DNA from: Stentor roeselii
Lineage: Eukaryota > Ciliophora > Heterotrichea > Heterotrichida > Stentoridae
Direction: 5' to 3'
DNA: 64,000 nt
Assembly (NCBI GenBank): GCA_006503475.1
Contig: RSEH01000020.1
Coordinates: 166,165 to 230,164 of the forward strand
The notes beneath the pieces are model-generated. The model worked only from the letters and a program-made list of their open reading frames with translations. It ran no database searches and had not been told where the DNA came from. The position numbers and the translations under genes were made by a program. Positions 8,247 through 20,200 of the stretch are shown here, in pieces; within the stretch, counting starts at the first letter, position 1, and the number at the start of each line of letters is the position of its first letter.

Positions 8247-11200
8247 ATGTCGCAAGACAAGCCAACGATAGTCACGCGCGAAGATTACATAATTTTCCGT
8301 GTACTTGCCTTACTCGGTCTAAAAAGAAGCACTGACAGGCTTAAAAAGCCTTTAGAAAACGAAGACAACCAAAGAACCATGCAAACTTTTCTTGGCGCTC
8401 ACGACGATTTGGGCCATTTGATCATGTATCAAACTGGAGGTGACAACCTCATCATCAGTGAAAAAGCTCCACCAACCAGCACCATGAGAAGAAAAATCGT
8501 CTTAGTTTACAAAACTATTCGTGGAGTCGAAATTTTGATGGAAAAACTGCCGGAACTCTTGGGATTTATGGAACTTTCGAAAAATGCTCTGGAAAATATG
8601 AGTCTCACTTGTCAAGAAGTTTTTCTTCCTGTTCTAGCAAACCCGGCAAATCAACAAGGGTGGTCGGATTTGGTGTCAAAGGATTTAATTGAAAATAAAT
8701 TTCACAACTTTTTAAGTACGATTTATGTCACTATTGGAGAAGTTAAAGGAAGGACCATGCTACCGATTCCACCTCAGGAAACTACCACTTCTGATAGGAT
8801 TTCAAGTAAGGATAAAGCGCATGTCCTTGAAGGTGCTGTCATCACTTGGACGAAACAGATAAAAAACGTTCTTAAACAAGACCCTGAAACCGCTTTAAAG
8901 CAAGGACAAGACCCAGGGCCACTTGTCGAACTTGACTTCTGGAATAACAAAGCAGAAAACCTTAACTCAATCCACCAGCAGCTCCAAAGTGAAAAAATAA
9001 GCAAGGTGTTAAAATTCCTGGAGCAAAATAAAAGCACTTATACCAACCAGTTCTCAAAGTTAAAAAAAGAGGTGAAAGCAGCGAGATTAGAAGCGAATGA
9101 CAATTATAAATACCTGAAGACTTTACAGCCACTTTTCATTGAACTTACAGATGAAAGCAAAGAGTTTTCAGACCTGGAACTTGTTTTCGTGCCGATAATG
9201 CACACGATTCTGTTGATATGGGAACATTCGGAGTACTACAACACCCCTGCTCGACTTGTGGTCCTCATTCGTGAGATCTGCAACGCCATCATCACTCAAG
9301 CCTGCAAGTACCTCTCAGGAAAAGACATTTTCGAGATGATCACCAATGAAGAGCCAGGCATCGCCTGTGATAAACTCGGAATGATTTTAGACATTATCGC
9401 AAAGTTCAAAGAAGCCTTTTTTGAGTATAAAGCTCAAGCGAAGGACAGTTGGAACATCACAACAAACGCGCTTTTTGTAAGACTCGACGCTTTCAGCGAA
9501 CGATGTCAGGACATTCAACACTTGACGACAACTATTGTGCAATTTTCAAAGCTGAATAAAATCGAAATAGGAGGCACGAAAGGAAAGACCCTGACAACTT
9601 CAGTGAAGCAGATTCACACAGAGTTCTTACAAGCTGTTGATGAATTCAAGAAAGTCACTTATGATATCATGAACGTCGGCGCCAAAGAATTCGATGACGA
9701 TTTTTATGAGTTTCGATGCAAGATCAAAGAACTTGAAAGACGACTTGCAAGTATTTTAACTCAAGGTTTCGACGACTCTGACACTATTTATGGAAGGTTT
9801 AAACTTTTAGATAGCTTTGAAGGACTCCTCACTCGGCCCATCATTCAAGATGAACTAGAAAAAAAACACATCACTTTAATTGAAAGTTATAAACAAGATG
9901 TCAAAGCTGTCCAACAAATTTTCCTTGAAAATAAAGCACTCGTCGATAAACTCGACCCTCGCGCCCCGATATCGAAAAACATGCCGCCAGTGACAGGAGC
10001 TATTAACTGGACACGCGGTTTGATGGAAAGAATTAAAGAACCAATGGAAAAACTGTCAAATCTCAGTCAAACAGTCTTAGAACGCGAAGAATACAAAGAC
10101 GTTCAAAAGTTATACAAGTCTCTAATGAAAAACCTCAGCGAGTACCAACAAGCGAAAAAGGAAGAATGGGCTTCAGAAGTCGAAAAGTCCTGTAAAGATA
10201 AACTGAATCAACCTCTTCTGGCAAAAGACTCAAAAGACTTGTTAAAGGTCAACTTTGACCCTGTTCTTGTGAAACTTTTAAGAGAAGTCAAGTACTTTTT
10301 ACTGATAAACATGCAAGTCCCTCAAGCGGCTCAGAAGATTTTCACTGATCAAGAAGTATACAGGACACAAACAGGGAATCTCGACATGATTGTCGGGATG
10401 TACAATGAAATCAAGCAGAACTTACACCCTGTTGAATATCCTCTTTTACATGAAAGGATTTTGAAAATGGACCAAATTTTAGAACCTGGGTTTAAGGAAC
10501 TTAAATGGAGATCAGCAAATATCAACGATTTCATTCATTCCGCAATGAGCTTCGTGAAAGACGTCAACTCGACTGTCAAGTCAATGCAGTCCAACCTCGC
10601 TTCTATTCAGAGGGTCATGGCAAAGTGGGCAGAAAAACCTCTTCTTGAAAGAAAAAGCAAACCAATGACACCTGACGATTTCGATCAGGCACATAAGGCT
10701 TCAGTCGTCAATCGACACTCAGAAATCACTACCGGCGGCAGAGATATCAATAAACTTATGAAAGAAACTGGAGAATGTGTCAAAGGCGCCAAAAAAAGCC
10801 CTGAGTGGATCACTTACCAGGACTTTGTCAATGAAAAGGTGATAAAAGGACTAGGAGAAGTGATATCGATCAGTCTTTTCCACCTTTCAGACCTGTTCGA
10901 CCCTGTCATCATCAAAAAAACAGACGTCATGCCCATGTTTGACATCCGCATTGAACTTGCTGATACTCGTGTTGTTTACACTCCTGAAATCGAAAGCAAG
11001 GTTCGTGAAAATGGCCTTCGCGACCTGGTTCACGGTTGGATTAAAGACTTTATGAAGATCTGCACACTGGTCAATCGCATTGACACTGCCCCTGGAGACT
11101 ACTTGATTGAAGTTCGGGATCAGTTTGAAATCAAATTCGGATTAAGCAAAATTGAAAACCATCTGGACTGGATTGAAAATGAAACAAATAAATTCAAAAA

Positions 11201-14200
11201 TACTTTCTTGGAATATTCTTATCTTTGGAATGAAGACCTCAATCAGGTCTTTGATGAATTCTTGAAACTTGCTGAAGTGACTAAAAAGTCAGATGACCCG
11301 AACTATGACGAGGAAGAAGAAAAGGCGAAGGATGAGAAGTTGAAGTCGCATCCTATCTTTCAAGGAGTCAGCATAAAAATCCCTGAACTTAACTTGTTCA
11401 ATGAAAAGATCTCTCATCTGAAAACAGTGCAAACGAAGATAATGTCAGTTCAAAGTCCCAACGACATCGCCTGGCTGCGAATAAGCGTTGAGCCATTAAA
11501 AATCGCTTTGAACAAACGAGTAACAAACTGGATAAACATCTACACAGAGTTCCTCCAAAAGAACGTGACAGGAACTATAAGAAACCTGACGAAATTCATA
11601 GAAAACATCGGAAAAGCCATTGAAATTCAAGACTCAGAAAATATTCCTCAAGATATTTTAATGAGAGTGATGAGCAGTATCCGTGATGTCCGAACGATTA
11701 AAAATAAATGCGACACATTATTCACCCCAATGCGCGAACAGGTCGTTATGCTGAAAAAACACGGAGTTAACACAGACGGTGACTTGATCGGAAAGATCGA
11801 CGAGTTGAAAAACAAGTGGGATGAACTGAAAGGAAAAGTTGAAAGGGTCAAAGGAATGATCATGGTGCACCAGACTGAAGAGACTAAAAAAATCAAAATT
11901 AAACTTTCTGAGTTTGATAGAAAAGTTGATAAGTTTCGTGAAGAGTTTATTAAATCTTGTCCTTTCAGCTTTGAAGAGTTAAGTGATGAAATCATCAACG
12001 GGTCTTATGAACTTATTGATAAATTGCATAAGTCGGTTTTGGAAATCAACTCTGAAGCTAATGGGATTAATGAACTTAATGAACTGTTTGAACTGGATAG
12101 ACTTAATTATCGACCGTTGAAGGAATGCAAACAAGAACTTGAATTGTTGAAGTGTCTTTGGGATGCTATTTCTCTTGTTCAGAATCAGTATAGTGACTGG
12201 AAAACTACACTTTGGGATAAGATTGATACTGAAGAACTACTTGAACAAAATAAAAATTTGGAAAGAATGACGAAAGCATTACCGAAAGAACTTAGAGGAT
12301 GGAGAGGGTATATTGCTTTAAGTGATACAGTCAAAAATATGACCACTGTCCTACCGCTTATTAATGAGCTGCATAGTCCATGCATGGAGCCTCGTCATTG
12401 GTCAGCCCTAATGAACATAACTCAAAAAGTAATAAACCACACCTCCCCAACCTTCTGTTTAGAAAACCTTCTCCAGCTAAAACTCCACAACTTCGCCGAC
12501 GACGTAACCGAAATCGTATCCCAAGCTGCAAAAGAAGCCACAATCGAGAAAAAGCTAAACAACATCGAAAACCTCTGGGCTAAAAGCGAATTAACCTTCG
12601 AGACCCACAAAGACTGCCCAGTGATCCTTCCATTAGACGAAACAATAGAAATGCTTGAGCAGCACTCGATGGAACTGATAAGCATGCAAAGTGGAGGCAA
12701 GGGTGTCGAGTACTTCCGCGAACGTCTCAACCACTGGCTGGGAACTTTAAAAACCGTTGAAACTGTCCTCACAGTCTGGATCAAGGTGCAAAGAAACTGG
12801 CGACGTCTTGAAACGATCTTTCTTGCCAGTGAAGACATTCGAAGTCAACTCCCTGACGAAACAAAACAATTCGAACAGGTCGACAACGACTTCAGAGAAG
12901 TCATGGCGGAAGTAAGAGAAAATCCTCTGGTTGTCGAAGCGACGGTAGTTGAAGGCCGAGAAGAAGCTCTTAATAATCTCTACCAGCAGATCGAGCACTG
13001 TGAAAGTAAACTAAACGACTACCTCGCTCAGAAGAAAAAACAATTCCCAAGGTTTTACTTCGTGTCAAACCAGGCCCTTCTCGATATTTTAAGCAATGGA
13101 AACAATCCCCATAAGGTCTGCGAGTACTTAGGAGACCTTTTCGATGGAATGCGTGCTATTCACTTTGAAGAAGTCAACGGGCGCAAGTTAAACTCAGCAG
13201 TTGGAATGTACTCCAAGACTGAAACTGAATACGTTCCTTTTCCTGATAAAGTCAACGGTGGTCGCTTTGTTTGTGAAGGCGCTGTTGAGTTCTGGCTCGG
13301 TGAGTTAGAAACAATGATGCGAAAAGTACTGAAGTGCATCTTGGAAAACGCGCGTCAAACCGCCGAACTTTGGGACATTCAAGGCGAAAAGTCCCGAGAT
13401 ATCTGGCTTGACGACTACCCTGCCCAAATCGCCTTGGTCGGCACTCAGATTGTCTGGACTGAAGAAGTCGCCCGGACCATTGAAGAAGTTTTCGCTGGGT
13501 CTGAAAGTGCGATGAAGGATTACTTCAAAGTCTCTAATGAAAGAATCAATAAACTCATCGACCGAGTCATCGACCCGAAGATTTCAAAGGACTTAAGAGC
13601 GAAGATCATCACTATCATTACCATTGACGTGCATGGAAGAGACGTGGTGGACAAGTTCGCCTTGAATAAAGTCTCAGACACGACGGCTTTCGCTTGGCAA
13701 AGCCAGTTGAAGTTCGAGTGGCGTGACGACCAGGCGATAAAAGACCCGAACAAAGACTGCAGAATTACGATTTGTGACTGGAAAACGGTTTACACCTATG
13801 AATACGTCGGAAACTGTGGAAGACTCGTTATCACTCCTCTTACTGACAGATGTTACATCACACTCACCCAGGCACTTAAACTCACCATGGGCGGAGCACC
13901 TGCAGGACCTGCTGGAACTGGAAAAACTGAAACTGTGAAAGACTTGGGAAGGGCCATCGGCCTGCCTGTCATTGTCTTCAACTGCTCTCCACAAATGAAT
14001 AAAGAGTCCATGGGTCGCATCTTCCTCGGCCTCGCCCAAACTGGCGCCTGGGGCTGCTTCGACGAGTTTAACCGAATCTCGATTGAAGTCCTTTCAGTCG
14101 TCTCTACCCAGGTCAAGTCCATCCTCGACAGTCAGAAAGAAAAGAAGGACAGGTTCAACTTTGAAGAAGAGGAAAATATTGTCTTAAAGCACACTGTTGG

Positions 14201-17200
14201 AATGTTCATCACCATGAACCCTGGATACGCTGGAAGAACAGAACTTCCTGAAAACATCAAAGCTCTCTTCAGGTCCTGCGCAATGGTCGTACCTGACACG
14301 ATTCTCATCTGCGAAAACATGCTCATGTCAGAAGGTTTCAAAAATGCGCGACTTCTTTCACATAAGTTCGTCACACTTTATGAACTTTCAAGAGAACTTC
14401 TTTCAAAACAAAAACATTACGACTGGGGACTTAGAGCTGTCAAGTCTGTGCTGAGAATGGCTGGAAAGCTCAGAAGAGCTGATCCTGATATGGACGAAGA
14501 CCCTGTCTTGATGAGAGCTTTGAGAGACTTCAACTTGCCGAAGATCGTGACTGATGATAAACCGATTTTCCTTACTTTGATTCGCGACTTGTTCCCAGGA
14601 ATCGACCCTGAGCCGAAGGTAAACGCTGACTTGAAGGTCAAGGTCACGGCAGTCACCAAGAAGGCCAAGTTGCAGGCGGAGGAGATTTTTGTGAATAAAA
14701 GTATTCAACTGTCTGAAATCATGGAAGTCCGACATTCAGTCTTCGTGATTGGACCTCCTGGATGTGGAAAGACTCAAGTTTGGAAGATGTTGGCTGCTGT
14801 GAGTGGAAATGAATGTGCTTATGAGACTATCAACCCGAAAGCTGTGACTGCGAATGAATTGTTTGGGTATCTTACCAAGTCGAAAGAGTGGAAAGATGGA
14901 GTTTTGAGTGTTGTGATGAGAGATATGTATAAGAATCAAGGACATTTCAAACCTTCACATAAGAGTAAGTGGATTGTTCTTGATGGAGACATTGATCCTG
15001 ACTGGATTGAAAGCTTGAACACTGTCATGGATGATAACAAGGTCCTCACTCTTGTTTCTAATGAAAGAATTCCACTCACTGATGCTATGAGACTTATTTT
15101 TGAAATTTCGCATTTGAAGAACGCCACACCTGCTACTGTCTCTCGCGCTGGAGTCTTGTTTATTAATGAAACTGATGTCGGAACAAAACCTTTCATGGAC
15201 TCTTGGCTTGAAAGCATCGAAGATAATGAACTTGCTAGAAGTCATTTCATGTTGGCTTATCAACAAATTATTGAAACTAATATTGAGGAAATCAGAAGGT
15301 TCACACCTATTGTGCCTAATGTTGACTTGGCTATTGTTCAAGCTCTTTGCACTATTCTTCAGTCATTACTGGAAACTAAGGATTTCAAAGATGTTTATAA
15401 GACTAAAGATGAAGCTGAAAAGAAAATTATTTATGAAGCATTTTTCATTTATGCAGGTATCTGGGCAATCGGAGGTGCGATCGGCGATGACAAAATCCAA
15501 GGTTCCTTCAATTCCTGGTGGAAGCACATAGCGAAGAAATTCCCCGAAAACGGTACCGTTTTCGATTACTTCTACGACCCTAAAAAGATGAGTTGGCAGC
15601 CATGGTCTGAGAAGTTAGGAGAATACATTCCTTTAAGTGATATGCCAGTTTCTTCAATCATTGTGCCGACAGTCGACATTGTGCGAGTTCGAGCAGTTGT
15701 CGAGTTAAGCATAGACGGATGTCGACCAGTGATGTTCGTCGGAGTCAGTGGAACTGGAAAGACCACTCTGTCAAAAGATTACCTCTCTTCTATCAATCAA
15801 GAAGAAAAACAGTTCAATACGATTAACTTCAACAATTATACTGATTCACTTGCCTTGCAGAGATTCATCGAAGCTCATGTTGAAAAGAAGATGGGTCGAG
15901 AATATGGACCTCCTAATGGAAAGAAACTATTGATTTTCTTTATTGATGACTTGAATATGCCTTTTGTCGATAAGTATGGAACTCAGTCACCTATTGCACT
16001 TATTATTCAACTACTCAATTATGCACAGCTTTTTGATCGAGACCATCTGGAGGAACAGAAAAGGCTTAAGGATATTCAGTTTATTGCCTGTATGAATCAG
16101 AAGTCTGGGTCTTTCACGGTTGACATGCGACTTCAAAGACACTTCACCACATTTGGCTGCGCGCTTCCCACAAGAGAAACCCTCGGAAACATTTTCAGAA
16201 GTATTCTAGGTGGTCACCTGCGAGGTTTCGACAACTCAATAAGTAAGCTAAAAGACAAAGTAGTAGACGCCACAATCGACCTATTCAAGATGATAACCGA
16301 CAACCCTGAATTTTCTCCATCAGCTCGAAAGTTCCATTACCAGTTCAACCTTCGAGACATATCAAGAATTATCGGAGGAGTGATGAACAGCACCCCAGCC
16401 TTATACCGAGGAGCGAACGACAAGTTCGTGCGTCTTTGGGTCCACGAGTGCGACAGGACCTTCTTAGACCGTCTGATAACAGAAAAAGACGTTGAGACCT
16501 ACAAGGACTACCTGACCAAGTCATCAAAGCGCTTTGAAGAAGACATCGGTCCAGAGATAATGATATCTCCTAATATTTACACTTCTTTTGTAAACGGCAC
16601 TGGAGGGGACAAGGCATATCTGCCAATCAAGGACATGGCACAACTGAAGAAAGTGCTTGAAGAACGACTCAACGAGTACAACGAGGTCAACGCTCAGATG
16701 AACCTCGTGTTATTCGACATTGCAATGGAACACGTTTGCAGAATCACGCGAATCATCGAGTCCCCTGGAGGCAACGCGTTATTAGTCGGAGTAGGAGGCT
16801 CAGGAAAGCAGTCCTTAAACAGACTAGCTTCTTTCATCCTTGGATACGACATCACCCAAATCCTAGTCTCTGAGAAGTACACAATGAACGAGTTCAAAGC
16901 AGATATTCAAGAAATGTATAAAAAAGCTGGAGTCAAAGCAGGAGGCCAGCCGATGGTCTTCATGATCACCGACACCCAGATTCAAGATGAAAAATTCTTG
17001 ATTTACATCAACGATATGCTCAGCTCTGGATACGTCCAAGACTTGTTCGAAAAAGATGAACTTGATAATATTTTCAATACTTTAAGAAATGAGGCTAAAG
17101 CTGCTGGAATCATCACCGAGTCAGCTGAACAGATGCTCGAGTTCTTCATTGATAAATCTCGTAGAAACTTGCATATTGTCCTCTGCTTCTCGCCTGTCGG

Positions 17201-20200
17201 CGACCTCTTCCGAAAGCGGGCCAGGAAGTTCCCAGGGCTCATCAGCTGCACTCTTGTCGACTGGTTCCACCCTTGGCCAAGAGACGCCCTGGTGGACGTC
17301 GGCACACAGTTCTTACTTGACGTCGACATTGAAAGTGATGAAAAAAGAGCTGCGATGGCGAACTATATGGCAGACGTTCATGTTTCAGTCAATGAGGCGA
17401 ATGTGCAGTTCTTAGCACGTGAAAGGAGATATAATTATACAACTCCTAAATCATTCTTAGAACTTATCGACTTCTTTAAAGTCTTGCTTAGGCAGAAACA
17501 GTCTTTACTTGAAAGGTCAATTGAAAGACTTAAGCAAGGACTTGATATTCTTCTTCAAACTCAGAGCAAAGTTGAGAATTTGAAGAAAGACTTGGATGTT
17601 AAACTCATTGAAGTCAAGGAAAAACAAGATGAAACTGATAAACTCATTGCGAAGGTCACTGTTGCTAAAGCTGGAGCTGATAAGGAAATGGAAGAAGCTG
17701 GAAAAGAAGAAGCGATCACTTCTCAACTCACTGAAGCTGCTAATAAATTGAAAGAAGAAGCTGATAAGAAGTTGGAAGAGGCTAAACCTGCCATGCTTCG
17801 TGCTAAGGAAGCTGTTGATTGTCTGAAAAAGGAAAATATTCAGGAAATGAAAGCTCTTGGAAAACCCACTCAACCTATTCAAGATGTCGCTAAAGCAGTT
17901 CTTTTGCTTAAAGGGGACAAGTCGAACTTTACTTGGAACTCTGCCTTGAAAATGCTGGCTAATCCGATCAAGTTCATTGATGAGATCAAAGAGTATAAAA
18001 AGGAAGAAATTGATGACTGGATCCTGGAAAAACTTAAACCTATTCTTAATCAGCCTTTCTTCAATCAGGAGGATATGAAGAATCAGAATCAGGCTGCTTC
18101 TTTCTTGTGTGCTTGGGTCGTCAATGTCGTGGAATTCAATAGAATTTATAAGAAAGTAGAACCACTTATGAGGGAAAAGGAAGGAGCTGAAGCTGAAGCT
18201 GCTAAAAAGGAAGAAGAACTTGCTGTTGTTAGAGCCAAAGTCAAAGCAGCAACCGACACCGTCGAAGGCCTAGAAAAAGAACTCCGAGATGCAGTAGCAA
18301 CAAAAGAAAAAGTCGAAAACGAAGCCAGTGAATGTCTGAAAAAGCTCGAACTAGCTAAAAGACTAGTAGGAGGACTCGGTTCAGAGAACACTCGTTGGAA
18401 TGAAAACGTAGCAAAGTTCCGAGAAGACACTAAGACAGTAGTAGGAGACGCTTTACTTGCCTCTGCCTTCGTATCATACATCGGTCCTTTTTCAGCTCAG
18501 ATCCGTTTGAAACTCTGGCAAAGCATTTGGCTTCCAAACATAAAAGACCGAGACATCAGCTTCACCCCAGGGGTCGACCCTCTGCGAGTCCTTTGCACTG
18601 AGTCCGACGAGGCCAAATGGAAGAACTTCGGACTGCCCGCTGACAGGATGAGCACTGAAAACGCTTCAATCGTCACGTCTTGTTCCAGGTGGCCACTTAT
18701 CATCGACCCGCAACTGCAGGGGTCGAAGTGGATTCGAGGAATGCATGGAGAAGTCTTGGAAGTCATTCAGTTCTCACAGGACAGGTGGATTAAACGACTT
18801 GAAGGAACTATTCAATTGGGAAAGACGGTTTTGATTGAAAATATTGGACAGGAACTTGATGCTATCCTAGAACCACTCTTGGCAAGAGCTATCATTAAAA
18901 AGGGAAGAAACTCGTTTTTCATTAAGTTGGGAAGTGAGGAAATTGAGTATAGTCCTACTTTTAAACTTTATCTTCAGACAAAATTGTCGAATCCTCATTA
19001 TCGCCCTGAAATCGCTGCACAGTGCACTATTATTAATTTCATTGTTACTGAAAGTGGACTTGAAGATCAACTCTTGGCTACTGTTGTCAATCTGGAAAAA
19101 CCTGAATTGGAAAAACAGAAACAGGAACTTGCTAAGCAGCAGAATGATTATAAGGTCATTCTTGCTAAACTTGAAGAGGATTTGCTGAATAACTTGTCTT
19201 CTGCGGACCCGAATACTATTTTATCGAATACTGAATTGATTGAAGGACTTGAAACTACGAAGAAACTTGCTGAAGAAATCAAGTTGAAGACTATCGATGC
19301 TCAGAAGACTGAAGTGCAGATCAATCAGTTGAGAGAAGTTTACAGACGAGTGGCTGCAGAAGGTGCAACTCTTTATTTCTTGATCATTTCCCTCTGCGTA
19401 GTAGACCACATGTACCAATACTCCCTAGAGTCCTTCATGACCTTCTACCTAAAAGCAATGGACAAGACTCCAAAATACGACGAAATCGACCCAAGAGTTT
19501 TTCATCTGCGAGAAAACATCCGAATGACGATCTACCAATGGGTAAGTCGAGGTTTATTCGAGAAGCACAAACAAATCTTCCTGACCCAAATCACCTTAAG
19601 ACTGATGCAAAAAGGAGTAATAAACACTCCATACGACTCCCAAATGGTGAGCTTCCTTCTAAAATGCCCTCTGAAGCCATCTGTAGAAAAGCCAGCAACC
19701 CTCGACTGGCTTCCAGACCTTGCATGGGCCTCAGTTCAAAAGCTGATCGAAATCGAAGAATTCCAGCCTTTCGCTCAACACATGGAAAAAGACGCTCCAA
19801 CTCGTTTCAAAGAGTGGTTCAACGACATCACCCCTGAAAAAGCGAAGCTGCCTTTAGACTGGAAGCGCCTTGACAACACTCCTTTCCAAAAGCTTCTTGT
19901 TTTGCGGTGCCTGAGACCTGACAGACTGACCACTGCAGTGAGTGACTGGATAAGAGAAGCCCTGCCCAACGGCAACCAATACGTCGACATTGACCAGGGT
20001 TGTAGTTTTGGAGACATTTTGGAAAATGTGCTTGAAGATTGCACGAATACGACTCCTATCTTCTTCATTCTCAGTCCTGGAACAGACCCGGTGTCTGATG
20101 TGGAAAAAATTGGAAAGACCAAAAGAACGACGAACAAACTTGAACTTAACAAAAACTACTGGAATGTCGCCATGGGTGAAGGAACTGAAGGCACTGCAAT